Shown piece after piece: positions 25,285-35,800 of a stretch of DNA of 64,000 bases. The first letter of the stretch is position 1, and each line of letters starts with the position of its first letter. The notes under the pieces are model-generated. The model saw only the letters and a program-made list of their open reading frames with translations. It had not been told where the DNA came from and made no database searches. The stretch is taken from assembly GCA_964638675.1 (NCBI GenBank), contig CAZXAU010000009.1, positions 34,925-98,924 on the forward strand, written 5' to 3'. The stretch comes from SIG714 sp964638675 (lineage in GTDB: Bacteria; Bacillota; Clostridia; Oscillospirales; CAG-272). A program made the position numbers and the translations under genes.

Positions 25285-25710
25285 TTAAAAAATTATCCTG
25301 ACATTGAATGATGAATGGCATTTCGGACACTTGACCGAGTGCTTTCCCTTTTTATGCGGGAGTTTCAGCGTTGCCCTGCAATAGGGGCAACGTCTGAAAA
25401 CAGAAGTTTTAAAATATTTCTTTCTCACCTTGATATTTGTGAAGCCATCATATATTATAAAGAATGATCTGACAAATTTCATATTCTCACGTCTTCTTAA
25501 AATAATATTACGGGACAGAAATCTGAATACTGCAATCACAAGGAAAGCAGCCCCCACTATTGACACAATAATTCTGCCGATTCCCATACGCATAAACGAA
25601 GAAATTACGTTGCAAACGAGGTGAAGGGCGATGAAAAATATATTGAGTCCATCTAATCTCGCATATCGGTCACGCATGAATTCGAGGATTTTATAAAAGA
25701 AATTACGCAT
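25285..25710 (-). CDS. Small membrane protein with C-terminal zinc ribbon
   Basis: A 141-residue protein with two membrane segments in the first 75 residues and a C-terminal CPYC...CPKC zinc ribbon (about residues 109-133). It lies 3 bp after the ABC exporter gene and is surely co-transcribed, so it may help that exporter, but I know no defined function. Confidence 0.65.
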   Translation of the reverse strand: MRNFFYKILEFMRDRYARLDGLNIFFIALHLVCNVISSFMRMGIGRIIVSIVGAAFLVIAVFRFLSRNIILRRRENMKFVRSFFIIYDGFTNIKVRKKYFKTSVFRRCPYCRATLKLPHKKGKHSVKCPKCHSSFNVRIIF

Positions 25711-25713
25711 TTC

Positions 25714-28509
25714 TTATTCACTCCTGAGTGCTTTTACAGGATCCTTATTTGCTGCAAATGATGCAGGAATAATTCCGGCAATCAGTGTCAGGAACATGCT
25801 CAGAGCTATAAGTATAACTGCACCAACTACAGGAAGAGAAGCAATTCCCGAAATTCCCGTCAGTACATAGAGTATCAGGTTGATCGGAAGGATTATGAGA
25901 AGCGTGAGAATTATACCGATAATTCCGGACACAAGCCCTATGATCGCAGTTTCGGCGTTGAATACAGAACGAATATTTCTCTTTGAAGCTCCGATCGAAC
26001 GGAGGATTCCAATTTCCTTGGTTCTCTCGAGAACCGATGTATATGTGATTATTCCTATCATTATCGATGAAACAACAAGTGAAACCGATACAAAAGCCAT
26101 AAGTCCGTATGAAACGAACCTGACAATATCCGAGAATGAGGACATGAGCAGTGCGGCAAAATCGGTATATCTTATAACATCGTCTTCTCTTCCCTCTTTC
26201 TCAGCCTTGTTATTATACTCGGTTATGATATCTGAGATCAATTCTTTTGACTCGAAGGATTTTGCATAAATATTGATAGCTTTAGGAGAATTAAGGTCAT
26301 TGTTTCCGAAAAGTGCAATATTCTTTGCATATGTTGATTCGCTTGCACTTCCGAGCATCTGACCTGCCATAGCATCGATCTGTGCATCGCTCATATAATT
26401 TTTCATGATTTCGATAAGCTCCTCACGGGTGCTTATCTTAATTCCAAATTGCGAAAGCTGTTCGTTATTATTGATGTTTTCTATCATTAAAGCGATAACT
26501 GCTTCGGGAAGCGAATTAATAAGCTCGCCGACATTTTCCTTGCCGTATGTTTTTGCGACAAAAGGTTTTCCGGTCAGAACATCTATATCCTTGTTGGCAA
26601 TCTGATCCTTCAATATCTCGGATGCCTCGCACTGCTGTATAACATACTTGGTGAGTGCCGATGTATAGCCTATAACGCCCTTTATAGATGTCGATGAGGT
26701 ATTTTCCTTGGGTCTCACAAGTCCGACTACCTTAAGCTCAAGTCCGTTTTCGATAAGACTGTCTTTATCGGTAATTTCACTCCATGTTCCGTCTGCATTT
26801 TTGGAATATTCATCGCAGGGCAGAACAAGTCTGAAACGCAGACCGAGGAGCTGGTCATAATCAAAGGTCATAGAAGAGGAATCGACTTCATCAGCTCTGT
26901 TGTTCATCACAGCTTCAAGTATCTTTTCCATGTCGCCCGAATCCTTGATACCCATTGAGTAAAGCGATACATCTGAAATCGTGTCATTTTTGGTAAGCAC
27001 AATGATGATCTCGTTTTTATTCTCGGGGAAACGGCTGTTACTTCCGACAAGCTCATACTGCTCTTTAATGAGAGGATTTATGATCTCGCCGTTTCTTCCC
27101 TCAAGGATCTCGCTCCACGGCTCGAGATTATAGAGACTGGTAGCCATCGATGACATATCCTCTGACACCGAACCGCCCATAATGTTCATCATATCCGAAA
27201 CTATACTGCTCGGATAGACGACCTGATTTCCGGCAGGAGCGGATGCGATAACAGAACTCGTATTATATGAATAGATCTTCATTTTTGCTTCGTATTCATA
27301 TTTAACGGCAGATATATGTTCATCAAAAACACCTGAATCGATATACTTTTTGAATTCTGCCAGATTATTCTTTTTTATCTGAGACGAAAATGCAGTAAGC
27401 ATTTTAAGCATCGATGTATTGGAATAGACCTTTCCGGGTTCACGTTCTTCCTCTTCCTTATTCGCCATAGCATTTACTATCTGAGAATAGTCAACCGTTT
27501 CGGATGATATCTCGAGCGGATAGCTTGCAAGCGAATCACGCTGAACGCTGTCAATATACAGCTGAATGCCGTTTGAAAGTGCCAGGATCAAGGCAATTCC
27601 TATAATTCCAATGCTTCCGGCAAGCGATGTAATAAATGTCCTTCCCTTCTTTGTAAGAAGGTTATTGAAAGAAAGCGAAAGCGCTGTAAAAAACGACATG
27701 GAAACTTTTTCCTTGTTTTTTTTGCCCTTATTGCTCTTTTTACTCTTATCCGATATATTGTCAGGAGCGTTTTTCTTTACAGCATCCCTTCCTTCAGCAT
27801 TTCCGGGAAGCTGACGGTCATATTCTTCATCAGAGCAGGGATTGCTGTCGCCCACAACATTTCCGTCAACAAGATTAATTATTCTGTCTGAATATTTATC
27901 TGCAAGCTCGGGGTTGTGCGTCACCATTATGATAAGCTTGTTGCCCGAGATCTGCTTGAGTATATCCATGATCTGTACAGATGTAACGGTATCAAGTGCA
28001 CCTGTAGGCTCATCCGCCAAAATGATATCGGGATCATTTACAAGTGCACGTGCAATTGCAACTCTCTGCATCTGACCGCCTGAAAGCTGGTTGGGTCTCT
28101 TCTTGAGCTGATCACCGAGTCCAACCTGTTCAAGTGCCAACTTTGCTTTTCTTCTGCGTTCATCCTTGCCGATTCCCGAAAGGGTCAGTGCAAGCTCAAC
28201 ATTGGCAAGAACACTCTGATGAGGAATGAGATTGTACGTCTGGAAAACAAAACCTATCTTGTGATTTCTGTAAGCATCCCAATCACGATCCTTATATTCC
28301 TTTGTTGAGCGGCCGGCTATAACAAGATCACCCGAAGTATAGCGGTCAAGTCCGCCGATTATATTAAGAAGTGTTGTTTTTCCGCATCCGGACGGTCCGA
28401 GAATGCTGACAAATTCACTTTTCCTGAAAGATACATTTATCTGTCTGAGGGCGTGAACAGTACTGTCACCTGCCTGGTAATCCTTTGTTATGTTCTTTAG
28501 CTTGAGCAT
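25714..28509 (-). CDS. MacB-like ABC transporter, fused ATPase-FtsX permease
   Basis: A 931-residue fusion. An N-terminal ATPase of about 225 residues carries GPSGCGKTT (Walker A), LSGGQMQRVAIARAL (signature) and DIILADEPTGALD (Walker B). A Lys/Asp-rich linker leads to the FtsX-type permease: one membrane segment near residue 290, a large exported domain (about 310-780) and three C-terminal segments. MacB/LolD-type systems move peptides or lipoproteins, or act as mechanotransmitters, rather than importing. The unusually large exported domain suggests a specific extracellular substrate or a stress function. Confidence 0.88.
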   Translation of the reverse strand: MLKLKNITKDYQAGDSTVHALRQINVSFRKSEFVSILGPSGCGKTTLLNIIGGLDRYTSGDLVIAGRSTKEYKDRDWDAYRNHKIGFVFQTYNLIPHQSVLANVELALTLSGIGKDERRRKAKLALEQVGLGDQLKKRPNQLSGGQMQRVAIARALVNDPDIILADEPTGALDTVTSVQIMDILKQISGNKLIIMVTHNPELADKYSDRIINLVDGNVVGDSNPCSDEEYDRQLPGNAEGRDAVKKNAPDNISDKSKKSNKGKKNKEKVSMSFFTALSLSFNNLLTKKGRTFITSLAGSIGIIGIALILALSNGIQLYIDSVQRDSLASYPLEISSETVDYSQIVNAMANKEEEEREPGKVYSNTSMLKMLTAFSSQIKKNNLAEFKKYIDSGVFDEHISAVKYEYEAKMKIYSYNTSSVIASAPAGNQVVYPSSIVSDMMNIMGGSVSEDMSSMATSLYNLEPWSEILEGRNGEIINPLIKEQYELVGSNSRFPENKNEIIIVLTKNDTISDVSLYSMGIKDSGDMEKILEAVMNNRADEVDSSSMTFDYDQLLGLRFRLVLPCDEYSKNADGTWSEITDKDSLIENGLELKVVGLVRPKENTSSTSIKGVIGYTSALTKYVIQQCEASEILKDQIANKDIDVLTGKPFVAKTYGKENVGELINSLPEAVIALMIENINNNEQLSQFGIKISTREELIEIMKNYMSDAQIDAMAGQMLGSASESTYAKNIALFGNNDLNSPKAINIYAKSFESKELISDIITEYNNKAEKEGREDDVIRYTDFAALLMSSFSDIVRFVSYGLMAFVSVSLVVSSIMIGIITYTSVLERTKEIGILRSIGASKRNIRSVFNAETAIIGLVSGIIGIILTLLIILPINLILYVLTGISGIASLPVVGAVILIALSMFLTLIAGIIPASFAANKDPVKALRSE

Positions 28510-28829
28510 GTCAATTCTTCCTTTACATTATATATATGATCTTATAGCCTGATAAATAAAAGCAATTGCACTTGTAAAACGAGCTCTGATCGCGTCATAA
28601 AGTGCTCATAAAAAATGCAATTTTACAATATTATTTTACAGTCAGAATACACTTTAATTATAAAGCTTAATATTAACCACGTATTACTAAAACAGATAAA
28701 ATTCTTAAACTTTACAAGTATATCACATGAACATTTCTAAAGTATTACAGTATTCTCCCATGTTTTATGATATGTTGGCAAAACAAAGGAAGCCGTTTGA
28801 TCCGGCTTCCTCCATTATCGTTATAAAAA
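28510..28829. other. Gene-free AT-rich region
   Basis: It holds the terminator of the minus-strand gene at 28830 and, on the other side, presumably the promoter of the ABC exporter; I could not define that promoter with confidence. No reading frame is convincing. Confidence 0.5.
28786..28812 (-). terminator. Terminator of the DUF308-like gene
   Basis: On the minus strand GGAAGCCG / CGGCTTCC is followed by TTTGTTTTG. Confidence 0.85.
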
Positions 28830-29369
28830 TTATTTACTTTCAATATCATCGTCTTTTCTTGCGTTTTTCAGAAAAAAATGCTCATTGACATTTGGAATTA
28901 CGCCGTGGAGAATAAGCTCTATACCGAGAAAAAATGTGTGGACCATGGCGTGATGCTCTGTAGGATTGGCGATCATCATGACAGACAGAACAATGACTGC
29001 AACCGATTCTACAGCCGAAACTATAAGGGTAAAACGTATCTTGCGGAATTTATATATCTCCTCAAGTTCAAGGCTTTCACGGCATATAGACCAGACAGCC
29101 CATATGATGCACCCTGTTGAAAAATTCTCACTCCCAATAAACACCATAATTAATGCCAGGATAATAAGTATTATACTGTCAAAAAAACGGACATCTTCAA
29201 CAGATTTATGAGTATGAATGCATTCGACAATTTCTTCAATAGCGTAAAGAAGCATAACAGCACCGACTATATAATGAATTGACGGAAGAAAAGCCCTGAA
29301 TGACACCATGAAAATAATTCCGAGAACTATATATATAAAAAAGCGAATATAGCCGAATTTTTTTTTCAT
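28830..29369 (-). CDS. DUF308/HdeD-like membrane protein
   Basis: A 179-residue protein with about six hydrophobic segments, including the repeated pattern of glycine-containing helix pairs seen in HdeD/DUF308 proteins (IVLGIIFMVSF, IVGAVMLLYAIEEIVE). The family includes acid-resistance protein HdeD, but most members are uncharacterised. It is a single gene with its own terminator. Confidence 0.65.
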   Translation of the reverse strand: MKKKFGYIRFFIYIVLGIIFMVSFRAFLPSIHYIVGAVMLLYAIEEIVECIHTHKSVEDVRFFDSIILIILALIMVFIGSENFSTGCIIWAVWSICRESLELEEIYKFRKIRFTLIVSAVESVAVIVLSVMMIANPTEHHAMVHTFFLGIELILHGVIPNVNEHFFLKNARKDDDIESK

Positions 29370-29523
29370 TTTTAAACTTCGGATCAGGAATACTCAAAAA
29401 ATATGATCCTTATATAACCTTCTTTTCAACGTAATGATGTTATTATATACGATTAAAAGTGAAATGTCAAGAAATAAATCAAAAAAAGTAATTATGCCCA
29501 AAAAATAAAAAAGCAAAAGAACG

Positions 29524-29564
29524 AAAAACCGTCGGAAAGAGCCTTAGCCCTATCCGACGGTTTT
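29524..29564 (-). terminator. Terminator of the giant-protein operon
   Basis: AACCGTCGGA / TCCGACGGTT with a 16-base loop and TTTTTCGTTCTTTT on the minus strand. It lies about 30 bp after the small-peptide gene. Confidence 0.9.
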
Positions 29565-29592
29565 ATAAAGTTTTATTAAGCCTTACTAAGCT

Positions 29593-29793
29593 TTAATCGG
29601 GTTTTACAATTTCGTCGTAGCCAACGGGGGCGACATATTTATCGCCTACAGGACCGGAAGAAAGTGCATCCAAATCAAGATCGCCCCAACCGATTTCACC
29701 ACCGTCCCCGGTAGATCCACCGAAGCTGAGAGCTATAACATCGTCACTGAACAATTCAAATGACATTTCCGGATTCTTGTATTCTTTTTTCAT
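29593..29793 (-). CDS. Small acidic Gly/Asp-rich peptide
   Basis: A 66-residue peptide starting MKKEYKNPEMSFELFSDD. It then has a Gly/Ser/Asp-rich segment (SFGGSTGDGGEIGWGDLDLD) and a Pro/Val tail. The start codon ATG 29793 follows GGGAG by nine bases; a GTG three codons earlier is possible. It lies 19 bp after the giant protein's stop and shares its terminator. Short peptides with a K-x-Y-x-x-P-E opening occur in gut Firmicutes and Bacteroidota with no clear function. It has no signal peptide. A peptide-precursor role is possible, but no maturation enzyme is adjacent. Confidence 0.65.
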   Translation of the reverse strand: MKKEYKNPEMSFELFSDDVIALSFGGSTGDGGEIGWGDLDLDALSSGPVGDKYVAPVGYDEIVKPD

Positions 29794-29812
29794 CTTTTTC
29801 ACTCCCTTTGTA

Positions 29813-32800
29813 TCAGCCCTTAAGCTTGCTTAAAAGCGTTGCATCTTCAATCTTGCTTGTACTTATAAGTGATATTCCGATTTCATTGTCATCTCCGCTT
29901 GTGTAGATCACCATCTGACCTTCCGCATTCTCGACGAAACGTACCTCGTAAACATATTCATATGCGTCTCCGACTATGTTTCCGTCAGCATCAAGCGCAC
30001 AGAGATTCAAATGAACACGGATGATATTCTTTCCGTCTTTTGAGATCGTGTTGTTTCTGAATGTTGCAAGGTTTGTCCAGAATGTGAAGAAATACGAGTC
30101 CTCAAATGTGATATTGATATTATCCTGAGTAAAGTTCGTATAGAGCATATTCTGTGTTGACGCACCCGATGAGATCTGTCTTTCCTCACCGTTTTTGTTC
30201 GCATAATCAATTGTCATTGAATATCTGATAGAGTTGACAAAATCAGATGAGAGCTTACCGTTCTGCATCTTCAGCTTCAGAAGCTCACTGTTGATCGAAG
30301 CCAGGAATCTGACGCTTGTACCGTCTTCCTTGACCTGCTGAGCCTTAGATTTAACAACAGCATCGTGTGCGGCATCTCTCAGGAACTCGAACGACTCTAT
30401 CTCTCCGTCTGATACAATAGGGATGCAATATTCGCCTTCAACGCCCGATTCCTTGTGTATGAAACCGACCTTCTCGACTATTATCACTCTTCCGTCACTC
30501 ATTTGAACCTTAGCGAAGAAATAATCGAAATCAACCGCAGGATTGCTTATCATAATTACATTCTTATAATTTGCAATTTCCATGTCGGTATCCGAGTTCT
30601 TCCAAAGAACAAGTGAATTTCCGAGAAGATTCTCATTGTTTCCATTGTTTCCTACATAATAGTAGAAATTTTTATTGGGATTGATAACATCCGAACCGCT
30701 ATCAGGGTCGACAGGTGCAACGTTTCCGCAATCCTGATCACAGTCATTGCAGTGAATCGTACCGTCCTCAAGAATTGATACGTTGCGGTGAACATGCTTT
30801 CCGACATAGTAATATCCTCTATACTCACCATTATCAAGGTATGCGCACTCGTAACCTTCAATGATATAAGGAGTTACATCTATGCAGAAGTATCCGCCGG
30901 AAATTTCATTTCCTGATGTATTGATGAGATTCGGGATCAGGTTATCGGCACATCCGAACACACCGCCCGTGATCGGAATCACGAATGATGTATTGGCATT
31001 GTTAAGAGCATAAATCTTTGCCTTATCCGTGCTTGCCTTTTCAGACTTGAACTCGCCGCCCGAAATCAATCTGATCTCAGCGTTTTTAGTAGCGTTGTAA
31101 AGAGCATCATTGTTTTTACTCAGAACAACAGTTCCTTCCTTGATCTCGCCTATAACATCAAGATAGTTGGAAGCGTCTCCATTCTGAAGTGCTCTGTAAT
31201 AACCGGTTATCGAAGTGTTTTCAATTGAACCGATCTGCGCACCGACAGTCTCTTGTACTGTTGTACCCTCGGTAACAGTGGTTATGATGTTGGTTCCGCT
31301 GTAGTTATACAATGCCGCATAATTTGCAGTAGAATCGGAAATTATCGTTGTAGGAGCTCCGTTTATATCACCTATCTGTTCTATCAGACCGCCACGGTTT
31401 GCCAAAGCATAATAGCCTTCTGCATGAATGGTGTTGCCTGAACCGATCAAACCGATAGATGCCTGAGCTCTTTGGGTAAGGGACGAATTTGTAGCTGTAT
31501 ATCCGGTTGCAATAACATACTTCGATCCGTTCCATACGATCTGCGGTGCGATTCCGTACGTAGATGTAAGTCCATTATCATACGTCATCTTATAATACAC
31601 AACCGGCGATGTATTCACATCGGTCGTATTCAGTCCGTTATCGATAGCATAGTTTGTTTTTGCTGATATATCGCAATTTGTTATCGAATCGATTCTGCCG
31701 TTATTTCTTATTCCGTATTGTCCTGCAGTTGCTTCCAATGTCGAGTTTTCGATAGTTCCGACCTTTGAAAGAGCTAAAGAATACTCGATTTCTGAAGCAG
31801 CAATATAACTTGTCGTCGCAGCATATTGTGTCGTTCCGGTGTAAACCTGAAGCGTCTTTCTCGCAATCAAGCCGTCCTCGCTTTCAACACCGTTGATATA
31901 ATATCCGTCTCTCATATTGTAAAGAGCAGAGTTGTTAGCCTGTATGGTCGTTCCGGTTATAGATTCTATCTCACCGGAGTTACGGATTCCCTCACCCGCT
32001 TCCGAAATTATCGAAATTCCGTCAATGCTTCCTATATAAGGATGTGCATCGTATCGATAATAACGATCATACTGAGTATAGTAGGTATTTGCAGCAGGAG
32101 TACCGAGACCCGAAGAAGTCAGTTCATTCGTTATGTCTTTGATCACGGTATGGAGTGATGAAGGATTTGATCTCGGCATATACAGTGCTACTCCGGTCGT
32201 AACACCGCCGTTCACCCTGATCTCACTCTCTCCGCTTATCGATCCGATATATCCTGTATTATAAAGACAACCGGTGTTTGCCGCTACATTATTTGAAACT
32301 ATACTTGTATCAACTATTTCGCCAATATAAGCACAGGGATAATAATCGATAAAGCCAAGTTCTCTGAAAACATATCCGGTCTGAGCGGCATTAAGGGAGA
32401 GTCTGCTGTCAACCGTTTCCCCGTCTGCGTATACCTGCTCATGCTTAATTTTCTCAGTGCTTACAATATTATAGAGCGCATAGTTTGTAGCCGATTCAAA
32501 TGATGAACTTCTGATGCCGTCAATATGACCTGCGTTGTAGAGTCCGTTGCCCGATGTAGTTGTGGTTACATTGACATTTTCAATCGTTCCGATTGTTGAA
32601 AGGTCATAATCATAAGTTACACTTGTCTCGCTTACAAGAGATGCAATTGCTCCTGCGCCGGAAGCAGGCGAATATTTCACAGTTTCTGCAAGAAGTTGTA
32701 TTGTCGTTCTTGAGACTGTATTTCCGCTGCCGTCGTCAAGCTTATAATGTCCCTGTCCGTTGTTGTAAATACCGTTCTTGGCACAGGTAATATCAAGATT

Positions 32801-35800
32801 TGTAAGAGAGTTGATAACTCCGTAATTCCTGATACCTTCGCCCTTTTCGTTTACCATTGTAAACCCGTCAATGCTGCCGATGGTAGAGGAAAGTTCTCCA
32901 TAGGTATAATATCTGTCGTAGCCCCAGAAGTATCTTGCGTCTCCCTCTTTCTTGTCGATGGTGTCATCAACAGACCGTGCAACAAATCTGAGTGTGGACG
33001 GAGTTGCGGCTGCATTGATAATTACAGCACTTGTTGCCGCTCCGTCAAGGGCGTTTACAGAAGAACCGTTGCCTATAGAACCGATATATCCGGTGTTATA
33101 AAGAACCGCAGTATTGGCAGTGCTTACATTCAAAGCAACTATCTCGGTTGCGGAGATCTCTCCGATATATCCGCATGGATAACTGTTCATGTATTCAAGC
33201 TCTCTGCATATATATCCGCTCTCATCGGACTTGAGGAAGAACCTGTTATCAAACGACTCGCCTTTGCTGTATATTGGCTCATGCTTGATAATTTCAGTAC
33301 CTACAAAATTGTAGATCGCATTATTTGTAGCCGATGTAAACGATGAATCTTTAATGCTGTCAATCTGACCTGCATTGTAGAGTCCGTATCCTGATGTTGT
33401 TGTGGTTATATTGACATTTTCAATCTTTCCGATAGTTGAAAGATCGTATTCGTAATATTCGTTTGTTTCAGCCACGAGATACTGGTTAGGCGGTGCATTT
33501 GTTGCAAATTTGACATTTTCCCAGAAGAGAGCTGTTGACTTTCTTGAATATGTTTCGCCGCTCTCGTCAGCCTTATAATGTCCCTGTCCGTAGTTGTAAA
33601 TACCGTTCTTTGCACAGGTAATATCAACATTCGTCAGAGTGTTGATGACACCGTAGTTTCTGATACCTTCGCCTAATGTGTTCACAACTGTGATTCCTTC
33701 AATGCTTCCTATTGTCGCAGGAACCTCATATGTGTAATATCTGTCGTAGAACCATAAGAACCGTACGTCTCCGTCTTTCTTTTTGACGATACCATCAGCC
33801 GATCTTATGACCATTCTCATGGAAGTCTGTGTATTTCCGGCGTTGTAGATCACAGGGCTTGTCGCTGTTCCGTCAAGAATGCTTACCGAAGAACCGTTAC
33901 CTATAGAGCCGATATAACCGTTGTTATAGATGACTCCGTTATTTGCAGTCGCCTTCTTAACAACCATCTCGGTCGATGTGATCTCCCCGATATAGCCGGC
34001 AGGATAGTAGTTGATACAGTCCATTTCCCTGAATCCGTAATTCAGACCGTCCGATTTCGGGAAAATGTCATTAAGATAGCTTTCTCCCGAAGCGAATATC
34101 TGTTCATGTCTGTATGCCGTAGTGGATATCTGGTTGTTTACGGCGTTATATGTTGCCGAAATCAAGGATGAATTGCTGATGCTGTCGATATGACCCAGAT
34201 TATACACGGCATTCGCTCCGTGGATGTTGGTATTGGTATATGTACCGATCGTTTCCAGATCGACAGTGTCTATAATTCCGACTCTCGAAAGTTCCTTTTC
34301 GTATTCATATGCCGTTTCTGCGATGTGAGAAGTGACCAAACCGTTCCTATAAACCGCTTTATAGAGTATGAATGTCTTTCTGGCTGCCGAATCATCTGAG
34401 CCGTCGCTAAGCTTGTAGTATCCGTTAGCGACATTATACAAAGCATTCTGGAATGCAGTAACAGAGGAATTGGTGATTGACGGAATTTCTCCGTAATTTC
34501 TTATACCTTCTCCTGTTGCAGAATAAATTGTCAATCCATCGATGCTTCCGATAGTTGCACACTCGTCGAATATATAATATTTTTCAAGAACCGTGTAATA
34601 ATTCGTATCACCGTCTATTCTGTCAAGCTTATCGGTAACATCGTAGGCTACGTAATGTACAACTGAGTTGTTCTTCTCGTCGGAATAGTTATGGATTCCG
34701 TATGAGGTTGCATTTCCTCCGTTGATCGAAATCGAAGAATTTCCGCTGATCGATTCGATGTAACCCACATTATAGATTCCTGCGCAGTTCGCCTTCGCAG
34801 TCTCAACAGTGATGTTCAGATTAACAAGCTTGCCGATATGACCGGACTTTGTATGATCCGAGTAGTCCTTCAGGAAGAAGACATATCCTGTTCCGTCAGA
34901 CTTCTGAATGATCCTGTCGTAAAGCTTCTCGCCTTCTTTATAATTCTGCTTACGGCTGACAGCAACATAAATGTTGTGCACTGCTCCGGTTGCTATAGTA
35001 GTAGCATTTATAGTAAGGTCTTTGATATCACCGATTACAGATCCTGTATTGACGAAAGGATAATCGGTTGAACATCCGATATACGCATTGTCAATGCTCT
35101 TGACATATCCCTGGAGTTTTTCGTATTCGATCTGCGTATTGTTAATATATGCCGTTCCGTTAGCGTTAAGCGGTGCTGTATCGCTGTGGAAATAAATATT
35201 TAACGAATACTTGGTGTATACCGTGTTGTGGAATGAGTAGGTTGCGGGTCCGACATTTTCTTCGGTTCCCTGAATCGTAAGATTTTTGATTGCTCCTACA
35301 CTTCCCGCATTATAAAAACCGTATCTCCTGTTTCCGTTGATCTCAAGATTGGTAATATTTCCGGCAACAGCACCTACAGCACCGTCATCCCATACCTTTT
35401 TGAAATCATAGTTGAATGTAAGTGTGAGATATCTTGTTTCATCAAGCGGATTTACGCCGCAGTAGAATTTCTGGTTATGTACATAACCGGCAGTTAAATC
35501 GTGATTTATAAATCCGTAGGTATCGGCATTAGTTGCAGATGCCGCAGTCGCCGTGAATTTCACATCGCTGATATCGCCGATGCGTCCTGCATTGGAAATG
35601 CCGTATGCGTTCAGCACTGTTATATCAACATTACTGATATTGCCGATCTGACATCCGTAATACCAGGTCTTCGTGTCCTTAGGTGCTAAAAGATCAAGTT
35701 TGTCCTCATCGCCGGGTTGGTAGATCGGAATATACTGTGCTCCGACCTTTGTTCCGTCGATGACGAATGTCTGAGATTCGGAAATCGCACTCGTACCTTC

